A stretch of DNA of 64,000 bases from Duganella margarita (lineage in GTDB: Bacteria; Pseudomonadota; Gammaproteobacteria; Burkholderiales; Burkholderiaceae_D), in the NCBI RefSeq assembly GCF_009857535.1, contig NZ_WWCS01000001.1, positions 372,001 to 436,000 of the forward strand, in the 5' to 3' direction. Within the stretch, counting starts at the first letter, position 1; each line of letters begins with the position of its first letter. A model generated the notes under the pieces. It saw only the letters and a list, made by a program, of their open reading frames with translations. It was not told the origin of the DNA and did no database searches. The translations under genes and the position numbers were made by a program. Shown piece by piece: positions 1-7,189 of this stretch.

Positions 1-479
1 GCCGATTCTGTGCCGAATAGCTTGGCGGCGGCGCTTTGCGTCAGCGCCAGGCCATCCGGCTGGGTGAGCGCGGCCTGCACATCGCCAGTCTGCGCCTGCA
101 AGCCGAAGATGCTGCGGAATGCCGGGTCCACCGCATACAGCTGCAAGGCGCGCAACTCGGTGCCGGCACGCAGCGGCGTGTCGATGCTCTTGACGAAAGC
201 TGCTTCGCTGACTGCGCCGCTGTTGATGGCGACATCGCGCAGCGGCAGGGGCGCGCGCAGCTGCCAATCGGGACGCGGAAACACGTTGACGCGCTGTTTG
301 ATCGTCAGCACGCGCTCATTATCCGGGATGCTGCTGTTGAAGTTGAGGCAGAAGGCCACGTAGCCGAACAGCAGGAAGCAGGCGGCAAAACCGATTGCCA
401 GGCCGCCGATCACCACTACCGAGTAGGCTGGCTGCTGCAACAACAGCCGCCAGCCGATGCGGAAATCGCGCAGCATCAT
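1..479 (-). CDS. ABC transporter permease, MacB/FtsX type (3' end outside window)
   Basis: Translating the minus strand from the ATG at 479 gives an uninterrupted 159-codon N-terminal piece that runs off the window edge. It starts MMLRDFRIGWRLLLQQPAYS and has one strong membrane segment at about residues 20-44, followed by a periplasmic-looking stretch, the usual start of MacB_PCD permeases. Its start overlaps the stop of the ATPase gene by four bases (ATGA), so the two are translationally coupled. With the ATPase and membrane-fusion protein upstream it should form an inner-membrane efflux or export complex of MacAB type. The substrate cannot be told. The C-terminal membrane segments are not in the window. 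Confidence 0.85.
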   Translation of the reverse strand, partial: MMLRDFRIGWRLLLQQPAYSVVVIGGLAIGFAACFLLFGYVAFCLNFNSSIPDNERVLTIKQRVNVFPRPDWQLRAPLPLRDVAINSGAVSEAAFVKSIDTPLRAGTELRALQLYAVDPAFRSIFGLQAQTGDVQAALTQPDGLALTQSAAAKLFGTES

Positions 480-1156
480 GCTGCTTGCAGCGCATCGACC
501 ATGATGCGGCCGTCCAGCAGGTTCAGGGTGCGCGAGGCTTGCGCCGCGTGGTCGGGCGAGTGGGTCACCATCACCACCGTTGTGCCTTCAGCATTGATGT
601 CGCGCAGCAGGCGCATGACTTCATCGCCGTGGGCGCTGTCCAGGTTACCGGTAGGTTCATCGGCCAGCAGGACGGCGGGTCCGGACACCAGCGCGCGCGC
701 AATCGCCACGCGCTGCTGCTGGCCGCCGGACAGCTGCGACGGCCGGTGGCCAGCGCGGTGGCCGACGCCCAGCTTGTTCAGCATCGCGGTGACGCGCTCG
801 CGTCGTTCGCGTGCCGGCGTGCCGTTGTACTCCAGCGCCAGTTCCACGTTCTCGAACACCGTCAGTTCTTCGATCAGGTTAAAGCTCTGGAAGATGAAGC
901 CGATGCGGCCGCGCCGCAGCTTGTTCAGCTGTGCTTCGCTCCAGCCGGCGATGTTCTGGCCTTCAAACCAGTATTCGCCGCGGGTCGGCACGTCAAGCAG
1001 GCCGAGGATGCCGAGCATGGTCGACTTGCCGCAGCCGGAAGGCCCGGTGATGGCGACGTATTCGCCGGCTTCGATTTCCAGGTCGATGCGGTCCAGGGCC
1101 GTGGTCTGGATTTCTCCCGCTTGATGAACTTTGCTGACGCCGACGAGTTTGAGCAT
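476..1156 (-). CDS. ABC transporter ATP-binding protein (MacB/LolD-like)
   Basis: A 226-residue stand-alone nucleotide-binding subunit. Walker A is GPSGCGKST at residues 38-46, the ABC signature is LSGGQQQR at about 142-149, and Walker B with catalytic Glu is LLADEP followed by TGNLD at about 163-172. The H-loop His is in MVTHSPDH near residue 199. Length and motif spacing fit the LolD/MacB/FtsE group that pairs with FtsX-type permeases. The gene lies between a periplasmic adaptor gene (32 bp gap) and the permease (4 bp overlap), all on the minus strand, so it powers the efflux complex encoded here. The substrate is unknown. Confidence 0.93.
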   Translation of the reverse strand: MLKLVGVSKVHQAGEIQTTALDRIDLEIEAGEYVAITGPSGCGKSTMLGILGLLDVPTRGEYWFEGQNIAGWSEAQLNKLRRGRIGFIFQSFNLIEELTVFENVELALEYNGTPARERRERVTAMLNKLGVGHRAGHRPSQLSGGQQQRVAIARALVSGPAVLLADEPTGNLDSAHGDEVMRLLRDINAEGTTVVMVTHSPDHAAQASRTLNLLDGRIMVDALQAA

Positions 1157-1187
1157 TGGATGTGCCTTATGGTGAGGTAAAGAGAGA

Positions 1188-2498
1188 TTACTGCGGAATT
1201 TGCAGCCTTGGTGAATTTCCGTAAGCGGCGTAGCTGGACAGGATCACCTTGTCACCGACGCTCAGGCCTTCCAGCACTTCGATCTGGCTGTTGTTGCGGC
1301 GACCGGTGCGCACTGCGCGCCGCTGGGCGCCGTGGCCGGTGGCGTCCAGCACATAGACCCAGGCGCCGCCGCTATCGTTGATGAAGGCGCCGTTGGGCAG
1401 CAGCAGCGCCGGCGCCGGCTCGCCAAGGGTGATGCGCGCGTCCAGGCTCTGGCCGGGATTGAGCACCGGCGGCTGGCCGTTGGTGAACACCATCTCCACC
1501 GTGAAGCGGCCGTCCTTGATCTGCGGGTAGATGGTGCTGATGTCGGCGGCGTAGCTGCGGCCATCCTGCTGCACGTTGCCGTGGCGGCCGACCGCCATGC
1601 GGTTCAGGTAATACTCGTCCACGCTGGCCGACAGCTTGAAGCGCGTCGGATCGTCGATGCGGCCGATGTTCTTGCCGGTGGCGATGGACTCGCCCACTTG
1701 CAGGCGGAAGTTGGTCAGCCGGCCTTCGACCGGGGCGCGCACCGCCAGCGCATCCACCGTGGCGGAGACCAGTTTCAGGCCCGAGTTCAAGCCCTGGATC
1801 GAGCTTTCCATCTGCTGGTCCGCGCTTTGCCGCACACGCGATTCGGCCACGTTGGCTTTCTGTTCCTGTTTCAGCGCGCGTTCCTGTTGCGCGAGCTTGT
1901 CTTCCGACTCTTCCAGCACCACACCGGAGATGAAGCCTTGCGCCGCCAGTTTCACATTGCGCGCATGCTGCTTGCGCGCCTGGTCGAGCGCGAACTGCAG
2001 GTCGTCCAGCCGGCGCTGGTGGTCGCTGGCGCTGGCCTCCTGCGCCACGCGCAGGTTGGACAGATTGAAGACGCTGACCGAATGTTCGTACTGGCGCGCC
2101 AGCAGTTCCAGGTTGCGCTGCGGGTTGGAGATGCGGAACAGCAGCTGGCCTTTTTTCACCAGCGCGCCGTCGACGGCAAACACTTCCTCCACCCGGCCAG
2201 ATTCCACCGCATCGAGGATCACGGAGTTGAGCGGCTCGGCATTCGCGCGCACGATGATGTCGTCGATGAAGACGCCGCGCGTGGCCTGGCCGATGCGCAG
2301 GTCGGCGCCGTCGATTTGCAGGCCGCGCGGCATCCACGACCACAACACGTAAGCGGCTGCTGCTGTCGCCACCATGCTGGCGATGATGATGGCGATGCGC
2401 TTGCCGCGCCGGCGCGGCACCACGGCGTCCATGGCCACGCCGCTGGCGGGGAGGTGAGGGGCGGCGTCAAATTTTTTTTTGATGTGCATAGCGGTCAT
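1188..2498 (-). CDS. HlyD/MacA-family periplasmic adaptor (membrane fusion) protein
   Basis: A 436-residue protein with a short cytoplasmic N-terminus, one membrane anchor at about residues 33-52 (IAIIIASMVATAAAAYVLW), a biotinyl-lipoyl-like beta domain, a helical hairpin at about 130-230 rich in Gln, Arg and Ala, and a beta-barrel C-terminal part. This is the architecture of adaptors that join an inner-membrane ABC transporter to an outer-membrane channel. It is the first gene of the minus-strand operon with the ATPase and permease. The start is uncertain: a sigma-54 promoter at 2501-2516 predicts transcription starting near 2490, so the ATG at 2489 or the one at 2432 may be used rather than 2498. 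No clear ribosome binding site precedes any of them. Confidence 0.88.
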   Translation of the reverse strand: MTAMHIKKKFDAAPHLPASGVAMDAVVPRRRGKRIAIIIASMVATAAAAYVLWSWMPRGLQIDGADLRIGQATRGVFIDDIIVRANAEPLNSVILDAVESGRVEEVFAVDGALVKKGQLLFRISNPQRNLELLARQYEHSVSVFNLSNLRVAQEASASDHQRRLDDLQFALDQARKQHARNVKLAAQGFISGVVLEESEDKLAQQERALKQEQKANVAESRVRQSADQQMESSIQGLNSGLKLVSATVDALAVRAPVEGRLTNFRLQVGESIATGKNIGRIDDPTRFKLSASVDEYYLNRMAVGRHGNVQQDGRSYAADISTIYPQIKDGRFTVEMVFTNGQPPVLNPGQSLDARITLGEPAPALLLPNGAFINDSGGAWVYVLDATGHGAQRRAVRTGRRNNSQIEVLEGLSVGDKVILSSYAAYGNSPRLQIPQ

Positions 2499-2500
2499 AC

Positions 2501-2516
2501 AGCAAACGCTGTGCCA
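2501..2516 (-). promoter_or_regulatory. sigma-54 (-24/-12) promoter of the efflux operon
   Basis: On the minus strand these bases read TGGCACAGCGTTTGCT, a full match to the TGGCAC-N5-TTGC(A/T) consensus of RpoN promoters with GG and GC at the correct spacing. It lies directly in front of the adaptor gene, and the divergent gene encodes an NtrC-family activator. The predicted start of transcription is about 2490. Confidence 0.8.
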
Positions 2517-2555
2517 TGCCGAAAATGCCGCTTTTAGCCGAATGCGGCGCGCAAG

Positions 2556-2595
2556 TGTTCATTTCCGGACAGTGCCCGCTGTTCGCAACTGGACA
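2556..2595. promoter_or_regulatory. two upstream activator sites for the NtrC-family regulator
   Basis: Two copies of the imperfect palindrome TGTTC-N6-GGACA lie at 2556-2571 and 2580-2595, with the same flanking G and 24 bp from copy to copy. They lie about 65 to 105 bp upstream of the predicted sigma-54 transcription start, the normal distance for enhancer sites of bacterial enhancer-binding proteins. They also lie just upstream of the regulator's own promoter, so autoregulation is possible. Assignment to the neighbouring regulator is inference. Confidence 0.65.
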
Positions 2596-2612
2596 GCCGC
2601 CGGAAGTGGGCG

Positions 2613-2640
2613 TTTACAGCATCCGGGTGGCTGCTAGAAT
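2613..2640 (+). promoter_or_regulatory. sigma-70-like promoter of the response regulator gene
   Basis: TTTACA at 2613-2618 and TAGAAT at 2635-2640 are 16 bp apart, and TGC before the -10 makes it an extended -10. The first transcribed base would fall at about 2646-2648, which is on the ATG at 2647. No Shine-Dalgarno sequence precedes that ATG, so a leaderless transcript is possible. Confidence 0.5.
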
Positions 2641-2646
2641 GCTTGC

Positions 2647-4047
2647 ATGTCCGCCTATATCCTGATCCTTGATGACGATGCCGATGTCGCTACTGCCGCC
2701 CAGATGCTGCTGCGGCGGCGCTACGGCCAAGTGGCCACGCTGTGCGATCCGGCCAGCTTGCCGGCCTTGCTGGCGCGCGGCGTGCCGGACGTGGTGTTGC
2801 TGGACCTGAACTTCACGCCGGGCCGCATCAACGGTGCGGAAGGCCTGGCGCTGCTCGACGTGCTGCGCGCGCAGGCAAATCCGCCGGCGGTGATCGCGAT
2901 GACGGCGTATGCCGATGTGCCGCTGGCCGTGGAGGCGCTCAAGCGCGGCGCGGGAGATTTCATCACCAAGCCCTGGGATAACGCGCGCCTGATCGCGGCG
3001 GTGGATCAGGCGCTGGCGCGGCGCGAGGCGGGGCGTGGCGCGTCGGCCGGTTCGCCGGAGTTGATGGGCGAGTCGCGCGCCATGCGCGAGTTGAAGGCCT
3101 TGATCGCCAGCGTGGCGCCGACCGAGGCGAATGTGATGGTGCTGGGTGAGAATGGCGTCGGCAAGGAGTTGGTGGCACGGGCGATTCATGCGGCATCGCG
3201 CCGCGCTGGCGGCACGCTGCTGGCGGTGGATATGGGGGCGTTGCCGGAATCGACGTTTGAGAGTGAGCTGTTTGGCCATCGCAAAGGCTCGTTCACCGAT
3301 GCCAAGGCGGACAGGGCGGGGCGCTTCCAGGCGGCGCGCGGCGGTTCGCTGTTTTTGGATGAAATCGGCAACATGCCGCTGGCGGCGCAGGCCAAGCTGC
3401 TGACGGCGCTGGAGCGGCGCGAAGTGACGCCGATCGGCGCCGACAAGCCGGAGGCGATCGATGTGCGCATCATCAGCGCCACCAATCTGGATGAAGCGCG
3501 GCTGTTCGATCCGTCGGTGTTTCGGGCCGACTTGTTATTCAGGCTGAATACGATCGTGATCCGCGTGCCGCCGTTGCGCGAGCGGCGCGAGGATGTGCCG
3601 CTGCTGCTAGCGCATTACCTGAAAATGTATGAGACGCAGTACCAGCGGCCGGTGCGCAATGTGGCCGCTGCCGCGCTGGATACGCTGGTGCGGCACGACT
3701 GGCTCGGTAATGTGCGGGCCTTGCGGCATGCCTGTGAGCGCGCCGTGATTCTTGGCCAGGGCGCGGAATACGGCGTCGCCGACTTCGGCCTTCCCAGCTT
3801 GGTCCAATCCAGTGCACCGGCCGCAGCAGCCGGTGCATTGCACGCCGTCGCCGACACTGCTGTCGCGCCAGCGTTGGCCGATGTGCCGCCAAGTGCGTCC
3901 TCTGGCGACACCACGCTGGACGCGATCGAGCGTGCGGCGATTGCGGCGACGCTGGCGCAATTCAACGGTAACATCAGTCACGCAGCGAAGTCGCTTGGCA
4001 TCAGCCGCGCAGCGCTGTACCGCAAGCTGGGCAAGCATGGCATCTGA
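2647..4047 (+). CDS. sigma-54-dependent NtrC-family response regulator
   Basis: 466 residues in three domains. The receiver (about 1-120) has the acidic pocket at D9-D11, phospho-acceptor D53 and K108 in ITKPW. The AAA+ domain (about 138-365) has Walker A GENGVGKE, Walker B LFLDEIGN and arginine fingers. A Fis-type helix-turn-helix closes the C-terminus (about 425-466). The sigma-54 contact loop, usually GAFTGA, reads GSFTDA at residues 214-219. It overlaps the kinase gene downstream by 11 bp and is divergent from the efflux operon, whose promoter region carries a sigma-54 site and paired activator sites. It therefore very likely activates that operon when phosphorylated. Confidence 0.93.
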   Translation: MSAYILILDDDADVATAAQMLLRRRYGQVATLCDPASLPALLARGVPDVVLLDLNFTPGRINGAEGLALLDVLRAQANPPAVIAMTAYADVPLAVEALKRGAGDFITKPWDNARLIAAVDQALARREAGRGASAGSPELMGESRAMRELKALIASVAPTEANVMVLGENGVGKELVARAIHAASRRAGGTLLAVDMGALPESTFESELFGHRKGSFTDAKADRAGRFQAARGGSLFLDEIGNMPLAAQAKLLTALERREVTPIGADKPEAIDVRIISATNLDEARLFDPSVFRADLLFRLNTIVIRVPPLRERREDVPLLLAHYLKMYETQYQRPVRNVAAAALDTLVRHDWLGNVRALRHACERAVILGQGAEYGVADFGLPSLVQSSAPAAAAGALHAVADTAVAPALADVPPSASSGDTTLDAIERAAIAATLAQFNGNISHAAKSLGISRAALYRKLGKHGI

Positions 4048-5374
4048 ACGCGCGCTGAAGCTGGGCGTGGCGGCCGGCGCGGCGGGGCTGATGGCGCTGT
4101 CCATCGCCGCCGACCTGCTGTCGTCAGCACCGGAGCCACGCCGCATCGTGTTGTGCGGCTTGCTGGCCGTGGCGCCGGCCAGTCTGGTGTGGCAATGCCT
4201 GCGCCGCCTCGCCCCGCGCGTGCCGCGCATGGAGAATGCGTACCACCGCATGACCGGCGACGACATCCCGCAGCCGCTCGGCGGCAGCACCGGCGACGAC
4301 GGTAATATCGCCACCACCGTGTTAGCACTGCAGCCCGCGCAATTGCAGCCACACCAGCACGCTGGCCGCAGCAGTGCCGCACATCCGCCATCGCCGACCG
4401 ACACCATGCTTGCGCTGGAAGCCCGTCTTGAACACGCACCCATCGCGCTATTCCGCATCGAGCACGCGGCGGGCGCCGGCGCGGTGTCACCGCTGAACGC
4501 CGCCGCCCGCCGGCTGCTGGCCCCAGGCCGCGCCAGCGCCCCGCAAGACCTGCATCAACTGCTGGCCGCACAAGCGGTCGGCCACCGCCAGCTGGTCAGC
4601 TTCGACACCGAACGCGGCGCCGAGCGCGCACTGGTCGCCGTCTCCGCATTGGCACTGCAAGGCGCATCGCAACGTCTCGCGGCCCTGATGCCGGTGGAAA
4701 GCGAACTGGAAGCCGAAGCCCTCAACGCCTGGCGCGAACTGGTGCAAGTGCTCACGCACGAAATCATGAACTCCCTGACGCCGGTGGCCTCGCTGTCGCG
4801 TACCGCCTGCGGCCTGCTGGACGAAGCACAGGCCAGCCTGCCGCCCGACATCCACGCCGACCTGGGCACCGCATTGGACGCCATCGCCCGCCGCGCCGCC
4901 AGCCTGGTCGATTTTGTCGGCAGCTACCGCAGCCTGTCTACCGTGCCGCAAGCGCAGGCGCAGCGCGTGCTGCTGGAAGAATTGTTCGAGCGGCTGAAGG
5001 CGTTGCTGGAGCCGCAGTGGCAGGGCAAGCTGACGTTCTCGGTCGAACCGGCGTCGCTGGAGGTGATGATCGATGCGGGGCAGCTGGAGCAAGCCCTGAT
5101 CAATCTGCTGAAGAACGCAGCGGAAGCCGGCACGCAGGCGCAAGTGCGCGCGCGCCTCAGTCGCGGTGGGCGGCTGCGCATCGAAGTCGCGGACAATGGT
5201 CCCGGCGTGCCGGAAGCGTTGGCTGCCCACATTTTCACGCCATTCTTCTCGACCAAAAAACAGGGCAGGGGCATCGGCCTGGCGATGGTGCGTCACCTGG
5301 TGCACGCAAACGGTGGCACGGTGCGCCACGCGCGTTCGGTCGGCGCCGGCGCGCGCTTCATCCTGACGTTTTAA
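4037..5374 (+). CDS. NtrB-like sensor histidine kinase
   Basis: 445 residues from the ATG at 4037, which lies inside the end of the regulator gene. Two hydrophobic segments at about 9-28 and 37-54 anchor it in the membrane with almost no periplasmic loop. A linker and PAS-like region (about 120-225) follows. The dimerisation/phosphotransfer domain has the H-box THEIMNSLTP with H241. The ATP-binding domain has the N box (NLLKNAAEAG), G1 (VADNGPGVP), and F/G2 (FFSTKKQGRGIGLAM). It is the partner of the sigma-54 regulator. The lack of a sizeable periplasmic domain suggests an intramembrane or cytoplasmic signal. Confidence 0.9.
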   Translation: MASERALKLGVAAGAAGLMALSIAADLLSSAPEPRRIVLCGLLAVAPASLVWQCLRRLAPRVPRMENAYHRMTGDDIPQPLGGSTGDDGNIATTVLALQPAQLQPHQHAGRSSAAHPPSPTDTMLALEARLEHAPIALFRIEHAAGAGAVSPLNAAARRLLAPGRASAPQDLHQLLAAQAVGHRQLVSFDTERGAERALVAVSALALQGASQRLAALMPVESELEAEALNAWRELVQVLTHEIMNSLTPVASLSRTACGLLDEAQASLPPDIHADLGTALDAIARRAASLVDFVGSYRSLSTVPQAQAQRVLLEELFERLKALLEPQWQGKLTFSVEPASLEVMIDAGQLEQALINLLKNAAEAGTQAQVRARLSRGGRLRIEVADNGPGVPEALAAHIFTPFFSTKKQGRGIGLAMVRHLVHANGGTVRHARSVGAGARFILTF

Positions 5375-5384
5375 CGCACCAGAA

Positions 5385-5837
5385 TCAGCGCACCATATCC
5401 ACGTGCATGATGCCGTCTTCATCGTACGGCGCGGTCACCGTCTGGAAGCCAAAGCTGCCGTAGAATTTTTCCAGGTGCGCCTGCGCGCCGATGCGGAAGC
5501 GATAGCCCGGATGCAGCTTCTCGGACAGCGGAATCGCCTTGGCCAGCAGCTCGCGGCCCACGCCCGTGCCACGGCCGGCCTGCGTGGTCAGCACGCGGCC
5601 CAGCGACATCTCGTCAAACTTCACGCCCGGCGGCACGCAGCGCAGATAGGCCACCAGCGTACGCTGGCCGTCGATCTCGCGCCAGCCCATCAGGTGATGG
5701 CAGACCGGATCGCAGCCGTCGATATCGGGATACAAACAGGTTTGTTCGAGGATGAAGACAGCCTGCCGCTGGCGCAGCACCTCATACCAGTCGTTGCGGG
5801 GAATGTCGTCAAAAGCCAGCCAGTGCCACTCAATCAT
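5385..5837 (-). CDS. elaA: GNAT acetyltransferase, ElaA family
   Basis: 150 residues with the compact GNAT fold of the ElaA group. Near the N-terminus it has the typical LRQRQAVFILEQ segment, then the acetyl-CoA pyrophosphate-binding loop QAGRGTGVGRELL at about residues 86-98, and the C-terminal LEKFYGSFGF segment. The length equals that of ElaA (about 150). The substrate of this family is not established. The gene converges on the histidine kinase gene with only 10 bp between the stops. Confidence 0.88.
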   Translation of the reverse strand: MIEWHWLAFDDIPRNDWYEVLRQRQAVFILEQTCLYPDIDGCDPVCHHLMGWREIDGQRTLVAYLRCVPPGVKFDEMSLGRVLTTQAGRGTGVGRELLAKAIPLSEKLHPGYRFRIGAQAHLEKFYGSFGFQTVTAPYDEDGIMHVDMVR

Positions 5838-5875
5838 TGCGCGTCTCGTCCAGGGTCAAAGCGTTGATTGTATGT

Positions 5876-5910
5876 GAAAAAGGCCGGCGCCTCCGAAGAG
5901 GGGCCGGCCT
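5876..5910 (-). terminator. intrinsic terminator downstream of ohr
   Basis: An 8-bp perfect stem (5881-5888 with 5903-5910, AGGCCGGC/GCCGGCCT) is followed in the minus direction by TTTTT CAC. It lies 25 bp after the ohr stop codon and fits a Rho-independent terminator for minus-strand transcripts. Confidence 0.75.
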
Positions 5911-5934
5911 TCGCCGCGTGTGGCGCTGAATCGC

Positions 5935-6360
5935 TTAAACGATGGTCAGGGTCACGTCGATGTTGCCACGGGTGGCGTTCGAGTAAGGGCAAACGATGTG
6001 CGCTGCGTCGACCAGTTTCTGCGCGGTTTCGCGGTCCATGCCTGGCAGCGAAATTTTGTGCTCAACTTGAATACCGAAGCCGGTAGGCAGTGGGCCGATG
6101 CCGACGGCGGTTTCCACCGACAGGTCGGCTGGAATGGCGATCTTGTCACGGCCGCCGACGAATTTCATGGCGCCGATGAAGCAGGCAGCGTAGCCGGAAG
6201 CGAACAGTTGTTCTGGATTGGTACCTTCACCGCCGCCGCCGCCGAGTTCTTTCGGGGTGCTCAGTTTGACGGACAGGTGACCATCCGACGAAGCCGATTG
6301 GCCTTCGCGGCCGCCGGTGGTTTTAGCGTGTGCAGTGTAGAGGACTTTTTCGAGCGACAT
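5935..6360 (-). CDS. ohr: organic hydroperoxide resistance protein (Ohr, OsmC family)
   Basis: 141 residues, full length for Ohr. The two redox-active cysteines are C60 (SGYAACF) and C124 ([13 protein letters not shown]), and the conserved R18 and E50 that orient the reactive thiolate are present. Ohr reduces organic hydroperoxides with lipoylated proteins as electron source. The [13 protein letters not shown] form of the second motif separates Ohr from OsmC. The usual OhrR (MarR-type) repressor gene is not next to it; the upstream side is occupied by the end of the mobile island. Repeated GCTTGCTA words upstream may be its operator. Confidence 0.95.
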   Translation of the reverse strand: MSLEKVLYTAHAKTTGGREGQSASSDGHLSVKLSTPKELGGGGGEGTNPEQLFASGYAACFIGAMKFVGGRDKIAIPADLSVETAVGIGPLPTGFGIQVEHKISLPGMDRETAQKLVDAAHIVCPYSNATRGNIDVTLTIV

Positions 6361-6411
6361 GATATTTCCTTTCAGTGAGTGATACCGTTAAGTTTAGTTG
6401 GCTATTCAATC

Positions 6412-6517
6412 GCTTGCTATCTACCATCTGGGAGTACAGCTTGCTAATCTACTACAACTCGCGCTGTTTGCAGCGCCCATGACCACACTATACATAGCAC
6501 GCGATTTAATAGCAAGC
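6412..6517. promoter_or_regulatory. repeated GCTTGCTA operator-like words upstream of ohr
   Basis: GCTTGCTATCTAC (6412-6424) and GCTTGCTAATCTAC (6439-6452) form an imperfect direct repeat 27 bp apart, and the same 8-mer occurs inverted at 6510-6517 (TAGCAAGC). They lie 50-160 bp upstream of the ohr start. A role as binding sites for an OhrR-like repressor is inference; no such gene is in the window. Confidence 0.35.
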
Positions 6518-6570
6518 TATATTTGTATCGGTTTGTAACAGCGATTTTTAATCGGATGCATCTAATCCGC

Positions 6571-6629
6571 CGAAAAATAGTTGTGAACATCGAAAAATAG
6601 TCATGAACAATGAAAAATAGTCGTGAACA
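6571..6629 (+). repeat. left-end repeats, three tandem 20-bp units
   Basis: Units start at 6571, 6591 and 6611, exactly 20 bp apart, with consensus YGAAAAATAGTYRTGAACAN. Each differs from the others in only a few positions. The same motif appears inverted at the right end of the island. They look like transposase-binding sites. Confidence 0.75.
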
Positions 6630-6630
6630 C

Positions 6631-6720
6631 ATGTCAAATCAAAAAATTGTCACCCCGATCTTGCGTCTGAAGCCAATACCAGGCCTGCTGCTGGACTGGT
6701 TGCCCGGTGAAAGCCTCTAC
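6631..6720 (+). pseudogene. possible N-terminal fragment of a TniQ-family gene
   Basis: An ATG two bases after the last left-end repeat opens a frame whose first 30 residues include GLLLDWLPGESLYT. This resembles the PGESL/DESL(F/Y)S start of TniQ/TnsD-family proteins. After about residue 30 the frame continues only as antisense of the regulator gene 6717-7004 and loses any resemblance. Its place beside the end repeats and its inward direction fit the first gene of a lost transposition operon. The fragment is short, so the family call is tentative. Confidence 0.35.
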
Positions 6721-7004
6721 ACATCGACGCCCGAGCGCAAATGCGTAGGCGTATCTGGCTGGTTGACGAGCAATTCGACACTGGACAGTTCTCGCAACGC
6801 CTCAAGCACACTCAAAAAGACACCGATGGAAACACCTGGATCGCCGCGTTCGAGGCGTGCGAGTGTTTGCCGGTGCACGCGGCACGCGCTTTCCAAATCG
6901 ACCAACGAGCGCTTCTGTGCTTTTCTAGAGGTGCGAATACGCTCACCAAGACGCTGAGCAGCACTCTGGACAGCAATGGAATTAAAGTTTTGATCGTGTC
7001 GCAT
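6717..7004 (-). CDS. XRE-family regulator, HipB-antitoxin type, without HipA partner
   Basis: 95 residues with a helix-turn-helix at about 20-65, including VHRQTLARLERGDPGVSIGV, the variant typical of HipB-like proteins encoded just before HipA kinases. No hipA follows in the minus direction: the next DNA is the truncated TniQ-like frame and the island's left end. It is therefore an orphan antitoxin-like regulator. It is divergent from the cargo operon, with 180 bp between, and a 9-bp inverted repeat lies in that interval. It could control the cargo genes. Confidence 0.75.
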   Translation of the reverse strand: MRHDQNFNSIAVQSAAQRLGERIRTSRKAQKRSLVDLESACRVHRQTLARLERGDPGVSIGVFLSVLEALRELSSVELLVNQPDTPTHLRSGVDV

Positions 7005-7157
7005 GATTGATAGTTCTAAGACTGATGGTTCTCACGCTATCGTCAATGTCGCTTAGATGCATCATTTAATGAATAAATGATGTTTCTAAGCATCTTTTGC
7101 AATTTTGTTGAGAACTTGCTTTCATAAACAAAACCTCCTCGCATATAAGGATAATAT

Positions 7158-7189
7158 CTCATATACATTGATTTATCCCCGTATATGAG
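7158..7189. promoter_or_regulatory. operator-like inverted repeat in front of cargo operon
   Basis: CTCATATAC at 7158-7166 and GTATATGAG at 7181-7189 are a perfect 9-bp inverted repeat with a 14-bp spacer, in an AT-rich divergent intergenic region. A related word, CTCGCATATAAGG, lies just upstream at about 7137-7149. The right arm covers the proposed ATG of the next gene (7185), so it is either an operator that blocks translation or a sign that the true start is further downstream. Confidence 0.5.

Noticed and set aside
6571..6629. CRISPR-like direct repeats
   Set aside because: Three 20-bp units abut without spacers, and the same motif is inverted at 13898-14028, so they are transposon-end repeats.
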